Assembly (NCBI GenBank): GCA_022567305.1
Contig: JADFHF010000006.1
Coordinates: 62,001 to 126,000, forward strand
Direction: 5' to 3'
DNA length: 64,000 nucleotides
Source of the DNA: Bacteroidota bacterium
GTDB taxonomy: Bacteria; Bacteroidota; Rhodothermia; Rhodothermales; UBA10348
A program made the translations under genes and the position numbers. The notes under the pieces are model-generated. The model saw only the letters and a list, made by a program, of their open reading frames with translations, searched no databases and was not told where the DNA came from. Shown here piece after piece: positions 45,060 to 54,536 of the stretch (its first letter is position 1; each line of letters starts with the position of its first letter).

Positions 45060-47111
45060 CTACGGAACCGGGGGAGTCGGGCGTTGCTGACTTCGGTCAA
45101 TCAATCGCTGATACGTGCCGATTCCCGTGTCCAGGAATGCCGAAAACTTTTTCAGGTCCATCACGCCGCTTCGTTTTGCCAAGACGCGTCGTCCGACCGG
45201 TTCCACTACGACATATGTAGGTAGGGCAACGGTTCCTGTAAGCTGGAGTTGATATCGGGCCAAGTCCTCGCCCTTTTCCAGGCCGTCGGTATACAGTCTC
45301 AGCAAGACATACCCTGACTCAAATCGATCGATGACCGGCTTCCGGATGAAGACGTTGGCCTCCATCTCGCGGCAATTGGTACACGTATATCCTGTAAAAT
45401 CGATGAGTACCGGTCTGCCTTGATCAGCCGCTTCTCCAAATGCGGCTTCGATATCGTCCACGAACCATCCGGTGTCCGAAGACGCGTTTACCTTCATATC
45501 GGACGATGGAAACAAGGAGAGAATACTCACATCAGTCCCCTGTCGAGGAGGTAAATAGGCATCCAACTTATTGAGTGGTGCACCCAGCAGGCCCGGAAGC
45601 ATGTAGAGTGCTGAAACGAAGAAAAATATAGATGTGAGAACACGGCCCACTCCAACCGTTTCCACTGCGGGTTCGTGGGACAAACGTAATTTTCCAAGCA
45701 GATAGAGTCCCGTGAGAAAGAACACGACCACGATAAATGCAATACCCAGAGGACGGGAGATCAACCCCCAACCCCAGAGTAAGTCTGAGTTCGAAAGAAA
45801 TTTCACCGCCGCCGCTAGTTCTACAAACCCGAGAACGACTTTTATGGCGTTCATCCATGATCCGGAGTTCGGCAACGAGTGAAGAGCGTTCGGAAAGATG
45901 GCCAACAGGATAAAAGGGAGGGCAAAAGCCCCGCTATAAACGATCATACCGAGGAGTGGGTAGATCCACGTTCCCCCAGATGCCGCAGCAAGCAACCCAC
46001 CGACGAAGGGTGCCGTGCAGGAGAAAGAGACGAGCGTAAGTGTGAGCCCCATAAAGATGACTCCACTGAAGCCCGAATGCTCTTTGCCCCGGCGATCAAA
46101 ATAATTGACGAGACGGCTGGGAAGGCGGAGCTCGTACAGTCCCAGTAGTCCCAGAGCAAATCCGATCAGTACCATCGCAATAAAAAGATTCACCCACGGA
46201 TTGGAAGCGATCCGCTGTGCCCCGGCCGCACCAACAACGATTGCCGCGACAATTCCGATGACTGTAAAGGTGACGATGATCGACCCGCCAAAAAGGGTCG
46301 CCATTCGGACGGCTTTTAGCCGGTTCTCGGCGTGTTTCGTAAAGTAGGAGATCGTCAATGGAATCATCGGGAATACGCACGGCGTCAGGAGCGATGCAAG
46401 CCCCGCGCCTAGAGCCAGAAGCAGAAATCCCCAAAAACCACTCGATCGACTCGCATCAAAATCAGTCGTCACAGAAATCAGCAACCCGCCGGCCGTGTTC
46501 TGATCGGTCGCTCCCGCAACAAGAGATTCGAGGTCTATATCGGACGCCGTACACTGACTGCCTTGACAATCGGGATCAATCGTGAAATGCGCCGTAAGCA
46601 AGATGGTGGTCGGACGCAGACACATCTTTCGCTCGTCACTGCATATCTGATATCGAAGGTTCGCTCCAACCGTAACCGAATCCGCTTCGGCTCCGGGTGA
46701 GATGATTAAGACTTCTGCAAACCGTGCCGACCCGTGGAAGAATTTCAGAGAGATATCGAATGTCGGATCGTACCCAATTTCAGGCTCGGCCTGAAAGCGT
46801 GACCCCGAATTAGTAACACTGTCCGGAAGGTCAATCCAGTCGATCTCAACCCCATACGGGCGCGACAGCACGGATTCCTGAGGCGGCAACGACTCGTCTA
46901 GAGCGTACATTTTCCAGTCACCGGAGATCTCTGCACGGAACTGGACGTGCACCCGACCGCCAGGCAGCACCGTACCGGGATTTACGGTCGTTTGCCACGA
47001 AACAAAGTCTGCTGCCGAAATGATCTGGTCGAACTGACCGAAGGCGGCTTTCACCGGGTTCAGCGCCAGTACACAAAGAAGAGCGAGGAAAGAGAATTTG
47101 CGGTTGTACAT
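45060..47111 (-). CDS. dsbD: Thiol:disulfide interchange protein DsbD
   Basis: Carries electrons from cytoplasmic thioredoxin across the inner membrane to periplasmic partners (disulfide isomerisation, cytochrome c maturation). Signal peptide (FSFLALLCVLALNPVKA), N-terminal periplasmic domain (~200 residues, with a Cys-rich CSDERKMCLRP). Eight-helix core with both essential Cys (LLTPCVFPMIPL and SFSCTAPFVGG), and a C-terminal thioredoxin-like domain with CTNC in DFTGYTCTNCREME. ATG 47111 gives 683 residues; an upstream ATG at 47162 would disrupt the signal peptide. Three-domain fusion as in E. coli. Confidence 0.92.
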   Translation of the reverse strand: MYNRKFSFLALLCVLALNPVKAAFGQFDQIISAADFVSWQTTVNPGTVLPGGRVHVQFRAEISGDWKMYALDESLPPQESVLSRPYGVEIDWIDLPDSVTNSGSRFQAEPEIGYDPTFDISLKFFHGSARFAEVLIISPGAEADSVTVGANLRYQICSDERKMCLRPTTILLTAHFTIDPDCQGSQCTASDIDLESLVAGATDQNTAGGLLISVTTDFDASRSSGFWGFLLLALGAGLASLLTPCVFPMIPLTISYFTKHAENRLKAVRMATLFGGSIIVTFTVIGIVAAIVVGAAGAQRIASNPWVNLFIAMVLIGFALGLLGLYELRLPSRLVNYFDRRGKEHSGFSGVIFMGLTLTLVSFSCTAPFVGGLLAAASGGTWIYPLLGMIVYSGAFALPFILLAIFPNALHSLPNSGSWMNAIKVVLGFVELAAAVKFLSNSDLLWGWGLISRPLGIAFIVVVFFLTGLYLLGKLRLSHEPAVETVGVGRVLTSIFFFVSALYMLPGLLGAPLNKLDAYLPPRQGTDVSILSLFPSSDMKVNASSDTGWFVDDIEAAFGEAADQGRPVLIDFTGYTCTNCREMEANVFIRKPVIDRFESGYVLLRLYTDGLEKGEDLARYQLQLTGTVALPTYVVVEPVGRRVLAKRSGVMDLKKFSAFLDTGIGTYQRLIDRSQQRPTPPVP

Positions 47112-47190
47112 GAGTCGAAAGGACCGGACGAGATCTCCGTTTGGTACACGGCACCGCTGCAACTGTTACGAACCGCTACTTGTTGCCACG

Positions 47191-47210
47191 ATTGCGCGAT
47201 ATGGCGCAAT
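47191..47210. other. Inverted repeat between dsbD and rplI
   Basis: attgcgc (47191-47197) and gcgcaat (47204-47210) form a seven-base stem with a six-base loop. It lies ~60 bases past the rplI stop and ~80 bases before the dsbD start. It could end the ribosomal transcript or act as a regulator site for dsbD. No T run follows on the minus strand. Confidence 0.35.
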
Positions 47211-47270
47211 TTATAACGACTGTTCGCGTTCGACGACGCAGTCGTACGGATGACTAGATTGCCCGGTTCT

Positions 47271-47717
47271 TCAATCCTCAGGGTCCACCCGAACTTTTAC
47301 TTCGGCAGTCACTTCCGGATGAATCTTCGCAGAAGCCGTATATACGCCTAGAACGCGAATATCGTCCTCCAACTGAATCTGCTTACGATCGACCATGATT
47401 CCATGGCCGGCCAGTGCCTGTGCGATATCTTGAGAGGTAATCGTCCCGAATATCCGGTTCTCCTCACCCACTTTCGCCGTGATGACCAATTCCAAGGCTT
47501 CGATTTCCTTGGCCAATACCTCAGCATCTTCCTGATGTTTGGCGAGCTTCCGCGCTTTCTGACGTCTCTCTTCTTCCCACGCCTTGACGACACTTGACGT
47601 GGCAAGACGCACCAAACCTCTCGGAATCAGGTAATTCCGTCCGTAACCATTTTTGACACTTATGATTTCGCCGGCTTCACCAAGATCCTCGATGTCCTGC
47701 AAGAGAAGTACTTTCAT
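47271..47717 (-). CDS. rplI: 50S ribosomal protein L9
   Basis: Binds 23S rRNA at the L1-stalk base. N-terminal domain MKVLLLQDIEDLGEAGEIIS and KNGYGRNYLIPRGLV, long connecting helix, and C-terminal domain (IFGTITSQDIAQAL). 148 residues, full length. Last gene of the rpsF-rpsR-rplI set. Confidence 0.97.
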   Translation of the reverse strand: MKVLLLQDIEDLGEAGEIISVKNGYGRNYLIPRGLVRLATSSVVKAWEEERRQKARKLAKHQEDAEVLAKEIEALELVITAKVGEENRIFGTITSQDIAQALAGHGIMVDRKQIQLEDDIRVLGVYTASAKIHPEVTAEVKVRVDPED

Positions 47718-47769
47718 GATAAAATTGAGTCTTCGATCTCATGCCCCCGTATCAAAACCGGGCAAGACA

Positions 47770-47976
47770 TTACTTAAGTGAATCCGCCACAAACGGGAGT
47801 AATGCCAGGTGACGTGAACGTTTGACTGCGCGAGTTAGTTGGCGCTGAAAATTAGATGGAACATTCGTAACTCGACGCGGAAGGATTTTTCCTTGCTCAT
47901 TGAGATACCGCTTTAGTAGCTCGATATTCTTGTAGTCGACGTATTCCAGTTCTGTGATATTGGTCGATCTCGACAT
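47770..47976 (-). CDS. rpsR: 30S ribosomal protein S18
   Basis: Platform protein that pairs with S6. Contains the family core YVDYKNIELLKRYLNEQGKI, LPRRVTNV and RQLTRAVKRSRHLALLPF. 68 residues. The zinc-type Cys residues of some S18 are absent. Lies between rpsF and rplI; ssb, often found between rpsF and rpsR, is missing here. Confidence 0.97.
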   Translation of the reverse strand: MSRSTNITELEYVDYKNIELLKRYLNEQGKILPRRVTNVPSNFQRQLTRAVKRSRHLALLPFVADSLK

Positions 47977-48020
47977 AATTCTTCTCGGCGTTTCTGCTAA
48001 AAGTTCTGCGTGGTGGTGAT

Positions 48021-48779
48021 CTAAGCCTTGTTCTTTTCGTTCTCTTCGGGATCGTCCGGAGTTTCAGCCACGTCTGCCGCTGGTTCAAGTGAACTTTCCT
48101 CCGAGTCCATGGCAGCTTCGTCGGCGTCCTCGGCCATTTCGGTGGGTTTATCTTCCTCTTCGGCCGGCTTCTCGTTGATAGAGGCCGGCTTTTCGTCCGC
48201 GTCTGCTGCCTTCTCATCCGTTTCGGCCGGCTTTTCGTCCGCGTCTGCTGCCTTCTCATCCGTTTCGGCCGGCTTTTCGTCCGCGACGACTGGCCTCTCG
48301 TATGTCTTTGCCCGCTTCTCCTCCTTCTCCGCACCCTCCCTTGAAACAGGGGCTTTCCGCACACCTTTGCCTATCTCCATCTTGTCTCTGTCTTTAGAGC
48401 TCCCTCTGGACCGCTCTTCTGCTATTAGACCAATCGCATCAGGGTCGGCAACTTTCCGATTCTCGTAGTGGCGAATCATCTTCGCATCCATCTTCAGGGT
48501 GAGATACCGAAGGATGTTATCATCGATCTCCAATGCCCGCTCCATTCTGGCTATTACAGTTCCAGTTGCCCGGAAGTACATATTGACGTAATAGCCATTT
48601 CGCTTTTTCTGGATGGGAAAAGCCAGTCGACGGGACCCCCATTCTTCCACGTCAATGATCTCGCCGCCGTTTTCAGAGACATAGGACGTGACGCGCCGTA
48701 TCAGATCCTTAATCTGATCATCGCTAATGACGGCGTTGACGATATACGTCAGTTCGTAGGTATTCTTCTCTACCGACAT
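48021..48779 (-). CDS. rpsF: 30S ribosomal protein S6 with long acidic C-terminal tail
   Basis: Residues 1-~100 are a normal S6 (NTYELTYIVNAVISDDQI, IIDVEEWGSRRLAFPIQK, GYYVNMYFRATG, DDNILRYLTLKMD). The remaining ~150 residues form an extension: first a basic/charged part (ERSRGSSKDRDKMEIGKG), then Ala/Glu/Asp/Lys/Pro-rich low complexity with a 14-residue repeat EKPAETDEKAADAD in two full copies and a partial one. Total 252 residues, against ~95-140 for usual S6. ATG 48779 follows a gagggg ribosome-binding site and gives the standard S6 N-terminus. The tail is presumably disordered; its function is unknown. Confidence 0.93.
   Translation of the reverse strand: MSVEKNTYELTYIVNAVISDDQIKDLIRRVTSYVSENGGEIIDVEEWGSRRLAFPIQKKRNGYYVNMYFRATGTVIARMERALEIDDNILRYLTLKMDAKMIRHYENRKVADPDAIGLIAEERSRGSSKDRDKMEIGKGVRKAPVSREGAEKEEKRAKTYERPVVADEKPAETDEKAADADEKPAETDEKAADADEKPASINEKPAEEEDKPTEMAEDADEAAMDSEESSLEPAADVAETPDDPEENEKNKA
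48183..48285 (-). repeat. 42-bp tandem repeat in the rpsF tail
   Basis: Two perfect 42-base units (48183-48224 and 48225-48266) and 19 bases of a third (48267-48285). They encode the 14-residue motif EKPAETDEKAADAD. Perfect identity points to recent duplication; copy number may vary between strains. Confidence 0.95.
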
Positions 48780-48939
48780 GAAATCCCCTCGGATTAAATT
48801 TGGATGGGATGTGCCCCTCACAATATGTGCGGAGCAGGGATTAACTAGCCCGCGAAGATAAGGCTGAGCTCCGTTCTGTTCTCAATTCAGATCAAAACTT
48901 CGCGTGAATTGCAAAATCGACCCGGGTAAGCACTTCAAG

Positions 48940-50016
48940 CTATAGATTGGCCAACCGCTCAGCGTTTTCAGCCGTTCTGAGGGCACGTATCAGATCATCA
49001 AGCTCTCCATTGATGACTTTCTCGAGCGCATGATTCTTCTGGTCTCCCTCCAATCGATGATCGGTGACGCGTCCCTGTGGCCAATTGTATGTGCGAATTT
49101 TTGCGGACCGATCCCCCGTGCTCACCATCGACCGTCGGGCTTCACTTCTCTCTGATTCACGCAATGCCAACTCTCGTTCGTACAGCCGAGAGCGAAGAAC
49201 CCTCATCGCTTTATCGCGATTCTTGTGCTGGCTCTTTTCATCCTGGCACGTAACCACCAGACCCGTAGGAATGTGGGTGATTCGAACCGCCGAGTCCGTC
49301 GTATTCACACTCTGCCCTCCAGGGCCACTCGATCGATATACGTCGATTTTCAACTCGTGGGCAGCAATACTCACATCCACCTCCTCCGCCTCTGGAAGCA
49401 CCGCTACGGACGCAGCGGAGGTGTGAATTCGTCCACTTGACTCCGTAGCAGGGACTCGTTGAACGCGGTGCACGCCACTCTCGAACTTCATCGTACCAAA
49501 CGCATCCGGACCAACTATACTGAATATGATCTCTTTGAACCCCCCTTGTGTCCCCTCAGACGTACTCATTAATTCCGTTTTCCATCCACGAGATTCTGCA
49601 AATCGGGTATACAACCGGAACAGATCCCCGGCGAATAGAGCGGCTTCATCGCCTCCTGTTCCGGCTCGGATCTCGACGATAACGTTCTTTGAATCCTCCG
49701 GATCTTTCGGAATGAGTTCGATGCGGAGATTTTTTTCAGTCTCCGGGAGTTTTTCTTGTACTTCGTCCAACTCTTGACGGGCGAGCTCCTGGAGTTCCGG
49801 ATCTGATTCCGACCCGACCATTTCGGTTAACTCACCTTCCTCTCGTAGCAGTCGCTCATACTCATCGATCAACTCGACAACGGCTTGTAGAGAGACGTGC
49901 TCACGACCCAGTTCGGCCATGCGGACCGGATCGACCGCGACATCAGGGCGAGACATTTCGTTGGTCACTTCCTCATGGCGGGACTTTATGCCCTGAAGAA
50001 TCTCGAGGTTTATCAT
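48940..50016 (-). CDS. prfA: Peptide chain release factor 1
   Basis: Terminates translation at UAA and UAG. PAT tripeptide in VQRVPATESSGRIHTSAA (RF1 type, not SPF of RF2) and catalytic GGQ in SSGPGGQSVNTTDS. Start ATG 50016 (MINLEILQGIKSRHEEV) is the family-like start, giving 358 residues; the frame continues 28 codons upstream without family resemblance. prmC, often adjacent, is not here. Confidence 0.95.
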   Translation of the reverse strand: MINLEILQGIKSRHEEVTNEMSRPDVAVDPVRMAELGREHVSLQAVVELIDEYERLLREEGELTEMVGSESDPELQELARQELDEVQEKLPETEKNLRIELIPKDPEDSKNVIVEIRAGTGGDEAALFAGDLFRLYTRFAESRGWKTELMSTSEGTQGGFKEIIFSIVGPDAFGTMKFESGVHRVQRVPATESSGRIHTSAASVAVLPEAEEVDVSIAAHELKIDVYRSSGPGGQSVNTTDSAVRITHIPTGLVVTCQDEKSQHKNRDKAMRVLRSRLYERELALRESERSEARRSMVSTGDRSAKIRTYNWPQGRVTDHRLEGDQKNHALEKVINGELDDLIRALRTAENAERLANL

Positions 50017-50168
50017 GGCGGGTTCGTGGTCTCCGTAGGAAGAATCGAGCCGTTTACGCACGCATGGGCGTGATGGTTCAACGGATCGTATCGGCAGCAA
50101 TTAGGCAGCGATTCGGTCTCGCTTCTGGATGGCTCCAGCCGATCGGCTAGAAAGATCAGGCTGGTTGG

Positions 50169-52001
50169 TTACTCAACCGTAACACTTTTCGCCAGATTTC
50201 GAGGCTGATCCACATCACATCCCCGCAGCACGGCGATATGATAAGACAAAAGTTGAAGCGGTAGGACCGTTAAAACCGGCGACAAAAACTCAAGGGTTTT
50301 GGGAACTCTAATAACGTGATCACACAAGGTGTCCAATTCGCCATTACCTTCGTCTGTGATCGCGATCACGTAACCACTTCGGGCCACGACTTCTTCAATA
50401 TTTGAGACGACTTTTTCGTACGTGCTGTCCCGGATGGCAATAAACACGACCGGCATCAGCTCGTCGATGAGTGCAATCGGACCATGCTTCATCTCGGCCG
50501 CCGGATACCCTTCGGCGTGGATATATGAGATCTCCTTTAGCTTGAGAGCTCCTTCCAATGCCACCGGGAAATTTGGACCACGCCCCAGATACAGGAAATT
50601 CGATGCGTACCGATGCATCTGTGCTAGTTTTTTAATCTCGTCGTTTTGGTCCAAGACCCGACGAATCTTGTCGGGCAGGGCTAAGAGTTCGGATAGGTAT
50701 CCGTCGAGCTCTTCCTTTGACAAAGATTTGCCCTCTGCCAGCTTGAGAGCCAACATCGTCAAAACCATAACCTGTGCCGTAAATGATTTCGTCGATGCGA
50801 CACCGATTTCTGGTCCGGCATGCAGGTAGACGCCGGCATCGCTTTCTCGGGCTATTGTAGACCCGACCGTATTGCAGATGGCAAACGCAGGGGTACCCCG
50901 ACTCTTGGCTTCCCTCAGGGCGGCCAGCGTATCGGCCGTCTCTCCACTCTGAGAAATCACCAAAACCACATCGCCTTTCCGAAGAATAGGCTGCCTGTAA
51001 CGAAACTCACTGGCGTACTCGACTTCAACGGGAATTCGAGCCAGTCCCTCGAGTAGATATTCACCAACGAGGGCAGCGTGCCATGACGTTCCGCAGGCAC
51101 AAATGATAATCCTGTCGGCGTTTTTGAGCTCGTCCATGACATCTAACAGTCCACCGAGCATGATCCGCTGCTCTTCTAGACGCACACGACCCCTCATTGC
51201 GTTCTCGAGTGAGGTGGGTTGCTCGAAAATCTCCTTCAGCATGAAATGCGAGAAACCGCCTTTCTCAATCTCTTCAAGATCTAATTCCAAACCGTGCACT
51301 TCCTTGTCCAGTAAGACATTATCGATCGTGCGGACCTCATATCCAGATCGTCGCACCACAACCATCTCTCCATCATTCAGGTAGACAACCTGTCGAGTGT
51401 ACTCCACGATAGGGGCCGCATCCGACCCCAGGAAATATTCGTTTTCACCGACACCGAGAATCAGCGGACTTCCATTTCGGGCCGCAATCAAAAGATCCGG
51501 ATCCTGAGCAGAAACCAGAGCGAGTCCGTAAGTCCCGACGACGTGAGCGAGAGCTTGCTGCAGGGATTCAATCAGACATGCGCCCGAAGAGGCTTGAAAG
51601 TCCTCGATAAGACGGACGAGCACTTCCGTATCTGTCTGGGTTTCGAACTCGTGCCCATTTTGGGTGAGCCGTTCTCTGAGCGCTGCGTAGTTTTCGATGA
51701 TTCCGTTATGTACGAGGGCAAAATCACCGGACTTACTACTGTGAGGGTGGGCGTTTACATCGGTAGGAGCTCCGTGGGTTGCCCATCGAGTATGTCCAAT
51801 CCCCAGGCTGCCCTCGATGAGTGTGAGGTCGAACGCCTCTGAAAGGTCGCCGACCTTCCCCTTCTTTTTGCAAATCTTGAGACCCCCATTGACAACGGCG
51901 ACACCAGCGGAATCGTATCCGCGGTACTCCAGACGTTTCAATCCCCCCATGAGGACATCAACTGCCTTGCGTTCGCCGATGTAGCCGACAATTCCACACA
52001 T
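50169..52001 (-). CDS. glmS: Glutamine-fructose-6-phosphate aminotransferase
   Basis: Makes glucosamine-6-phosphate, the entry to UDP-GlcNAc for peptidoglycan and LPS. N-terminal glutaminase with nucleophile Cys2 (MCGIVGYIG), RGYDSAG, HTRWATHG and HNGIIEN. Two SIS isomerase domains follow (ACGTSWHA, SQSGETADTLAAL, KSFTAQVMVL, and C-terminal LRGCDVDQPRNLAKSVTVE). Length 610 is standard. No glmS-type ribozyme is expected or seen in this lineage. Confidence 0.97.
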   Translation of the reverse strand: MCGIVGYIGERKAVDVLMGGLKRLEYRGYDSAGVAVVNGGLKICKKKGKVGDLSEAFDLTLIEGSLGIGHTRWATHGAPTDVNAHPHSSKSGDFALVHNGIIENYAALRERLTQNGHEFETQTDTEVLVRLIEDFQASSGACLIESLQQALAHVVGTYGLALVSAQDPDLLIAARNGSPLILGVGENEYFLGSDAAPIVEYTRQVVYLNDGEMVVVRRSGYEVRTIDNVLLDKEVHGLELDLEEIEKGGFSHFMLKEIFEQPTSLENAMRGRVRLEEQRIMLGGLLDVMDELKNADRIIICACGTSWHAALVGEYLLEGLARIPVEVEYASEFRYRQPILRKGDVVLVISQSGETADTLAALREAKSRGTPAFAICNTVGSTIARESDAGVYLHAGPEIGVASTKSFTAQVMVLTMLALKLAEGKSLSKEELDGYLSELLALPDKIRRVLDQNDEIKKLAQMHRYASNFLYLGRGPNFPVALEGALKLKEISYIHAEGYPAAEMKHGPIALIDELMPVVFIAIRDSTYEKVVSNIEEVVARSGYVIAITDEGNGELDTLCDHVIRVPKTLEFLSPVLTVLPLQLLSYHIAVLRGCDVDQPRNLAKSVTVE

Positions 52002-52111
52002 TTGCTGTACTCAAAACTCCTTTTTAAACGCTCCTGCCTCGCGGGGTCTAGCATCCGCAAATTCCGCGCCATTAACGGTTGAGGGAGCCCAATCGACGCC
52101 TGTTGAGCGGT

Positions 52112-53143
52112 TTACGTCGCCTGAAGCTTGCCAACAGAACGGCCTATTGCCTCAGCAATGAGGGATATCTGACGCATCAACTCCTCAAATTGATCAAAAT
52201 AGAGAGATTGAGGACCGTCACTCAGGGCGTGTTCGGGATCGGGATGAGTCTCAATCAAGAGGCCGTCTGCACCAGCTGCCACTGCCGCTCGAGCCATCGG
52301 AATGACCTTGTCCCGAATTCCGGTCCCGTGACTGGGATCTACGATGATGGGCAAGTGACTTTTGTCCCTGACCACCGGTACCGCCGAAAGATCGAGCGTA
52401 TTTCGGGTGTAGGTTTCAAACGTTCGAATGCCCCTCTCGCAGAGAATGATATCCTGATTACCTTCGGCCATAATATACTCCGCACTCATAAGCCATTCTT
52501 GGATCGTCGCCATCAGCCCACGCTTCAACAAAACGGGTTTCCGAATTTTCCCCAGGCCTTTAAGCAAGGTGTAATTCTGCATATTGCGCGCGCCAACCTG
52601 TACGATGTCCGTTAGTGGAAGAATCGAATCGATGTGAGCCACGTCCATCACCTCGGTGATCACGCTGAGTCCGTGCCGATTGGCGGCTTCGCGCATGAGT
52701 TCCAATCCGGGAAGCCCCAGACCCTGAAATGAGTATGGGGAGGATCGCGGCTTGAATGCGCCGCCGCGTAGGATTGTGACGCCACATGCGGCTACATGCG
52801 CTGCTGTCCTTTCGATTTGATCTTCGCTCTCAACGGCGCACGGACCTGCCATCACCGTGACCTCTTCGCCCCCGATGTCAGCGTCGCCGACGCTGATGAT
52901 CGAATTTTCCTTTTTCCATGCTCTACTGGCAAACTTGAATGGCTCGGTTACCCGATGTACGTCTCCAACTCCTTCGAGCAATCTGATGTGGCGGATATCA
53001 AAGTCAGGCTGCACACCTATCGCCCCGAGCACGGTCTGTTGAGTACCGCTCGAACGATGCACATCGAATCCGTTCTCGTTGAGCTGGTCAATGACGGCTT
53101 CGATCTGTGCCTCCGTCGCGCCAACCTGCATGACTACAACCAT
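52112..53143 (-). CDS. aroF: DAHP synthase (type I-beta) with N-terminal regulatory domain
   Basis: First step of aromatic amino-acid synthesis: condenses PEP and erythrose-4-phosphate. N-terminal ferredoxin-like/ACT-type domain of ~75 residues (MVVVMQVGATEAQIEAV), as in Thermotoga DAHPS, where it gives Tyr/Phe feedback control. Catalytic barrel: MAGPCAVESEDQ, LRGGAFKPRSSPYSFQGLG, VGARNMQN, KRGLMATIQEWL, VDPSHGTG, and metal-site IETHPDPEHALSDG. 343 residues. tyrS is next to it on the same strand, so two tyrosine-related genes are neighbours. Confidence 0.94.
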   Translation of the reverse strand: MVVVMQVGATEAQIEAVIDQLNENGFDVHRSSGTQQTVLGAIGVQPDFDIRHIRLLEGVGDVHRVTEPFKFASRAWKKENSIISVGDADIGGEEVTVMAGPCAVESEDQIERTAAHVAACGVTILRGGAFKPRSSPYSFQGLGLPGLELMREAANRHGLSVITEVMDVAHIDSILPLTDIVQVGARNMQNYTLLKGLGKIRKPVLLKRGLMATIQEWLMSAEYIMAEGNQDIILCERGIRTFETYTRNTLDLSAVPVVRDKSHLPIIVDPSHGTGIRDKVIPMARAAVAAGADGLLIETHPDPEHALSDGPQSLYFDQFEELMRQISLIAEAIGRSVGKLQAT

Positions 53144-53175
53144 GATTCGTATTTTTCCAGTTTACCCAGAATGGA

Positions 53176-54453
53176 TTAAATGACCTGGACTACTCTATAG
53201 TTTTTCTGACCCTTCCTGAGCACGACTAGTTTGCCCTCAATGAGGTCATTGACCGTTACACGGACGTGCTCATCATTCTGTCGAATATTGTTCATGTACG
53301 CTCCCCCGGACCGTACGAGTCGCCGAGCTTCTCCCTTCGACGCTGTCAGCCCGCTATCGGCCAAGAGATCGAGTAAGCCGATTCCCTCTCCGTCAAATTT
53401 TCCTCGTTCTACATCGCTCGACGGAACGTCCTCAAAAACGTCTAAAATATCGGTAACCGAGAGCGAATCCATAGCCTCACCAAACATAACGAGGGAAGCC
53501 TGTCGAGCACGACTTAATTCCGACTCACCGTGGACCATCTCCGTGACGGCATCGGCCAATGCGTGTTGTGCGGCTCGTTTTTCGGGATGATCAGTGGCAT
53601 CCACTGCAAGGCCTTCAATTTCTTCTTTGGACAGCCACGTGAAGTACTTCAGATGGCTGATAACGTCTCGATCGTCGGTATTGAGCCAGTACTGATAGAA
53701 GCGATAAGGCGACGTTCGAACGGGATCCAACCAGACGTTTCCGGCTTCCGTCTTTCCAAATTTTGTCCCGGCAGCATTCGTGACCAGCGGAAACACGAGA
53801 CCGTGGGCCCGTTCACTGCGAAGCCGGCGGATCAAATCCGCCCCGGCTACAATATTTCCCCACTGATCACTTCCACCCAACTGAAGCGTGCAATGGTATC
53901 GGTCGTACAATTGCAAATAGTCGTAGGCTTGGAGCATCATATACGTGAATTCGGTATATGAGATACCATCCTCAGCCTCTATTCTGCGCTTGACCGATTC
54001 TTTCGCGAGCATGTAGTTCACGGTGAAATACTTTCCAACATCACGGAGAAAATCGATCATCCGGACTGTGCCCAGCCAGTCCAGGTTGTTTACGATCCGC
54101 GCTGCATTGGACGTTGCATCGAAATCGAGAAATCGTTCGAGTTGACCACGGATACCGGCCAGGTTTTCCTCCACCTTCTCCGTATCGAGAAGCTGTCTTT
54201 CTGCCGTGTGTCCGCTTGGATCACCGATGAGACCTGTGCCGCCACCGACGATGGCGATAGGGGCGTGGCCAAATCGCTGTAGCCGCGCAAGTCCCATTAC
54301 GGGTACGAGAGACCCGACATGGAGACTGGAGGCGGTCGGATCAAATCCGATGTAAGCGGTCAGTGAGTTTTTGCCCAGTATTTCGCGTAAATCCGGCGTC
54401 GCGTCGTACAACAGTTCACGCCACTCGAATTCATCGTATACGTTGGTAGCCAT
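53176..54453 (-). CDS. tyrS: Tyrosyl-tRNA synthetase
   Basis: Charges tRNA-Tyr. Class I motifs: HVGS (HIGH equivalent) in ASSLHVGSLVPVM, QLGGSDQWGNI, and KFGKT (KMSKS equivalent). The C-terminal S4-like RNA-binding domain contains SKGEARRLVRSGGAYMNN. 425 residues. The final motif residue is Thr rather than the common Ser, a tolerated variant. Confidence 0.96.
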   Translation of the reverse strand: MATNVYDEFEWRELLYDATPDLREILGKNSLTAYIGFDPTASSLHVGSLVPVMGLARLQRFGHAPIAIVGGGTGLIGDPSGHTAERQLLDTEKVEENLAGIRGQLERFLDFDATSNAARIVNNLDWLGTVRMIDFLRDVGKYFTVNYMLAKESVKRRIEAEDGISYTEFTYMMLQAYDYLQLYDRYHCTLQLGGSDQWGNIVAGADLIRRLRSERAHGLVFPLVTNAAGTKFGKTEAGNVWLDPVRTSPYRFYQYWLNTDDRDVISHLKYFTWLSKEEIEGLAVDATDHPEKRAAQHALADAVTEMVHGESELSRARQASLVMFGEAMDSLSVTDILDVFEDVPSSDVERGKFDGEGIGLLDLLADSGLTASKGEARRLVRSGGAYMNNIRQNDEHVRVTVNDLIEGKLVVLRKGQKNYRVVQVI

Positions 54454-54511
54454 CTTGGCGATTGTACTCTCGATCTATGGGCTTTACGATCAAAAAATGA
54501 AGCAAATGTAG

Positions 54512-54532
54512 ACCCCGATTCATCTTTGGGGT
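54512..54532 (-). terminator. Weak terminator-like hairpin after the lptB gene
   Basis: acccc (54512-54516) pairs with ggggt (54528-54532). Read on the minus strand it follows the stop at 54537, with a T-rich stretch ~20 bases later. It may separate the LPS genes from tyrS. Confidence 0.4.
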
Positions 54533-54536
54533 TCCG

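Noticed and set aside
48028-48468. A Ser-rich plus-strand frame of 146 codons opposite rpsF.
   Set aside because: Its composition is the complement of the Glu/Asp/Ala/Lys codons of the S6 tail; no start context or family resemblance.
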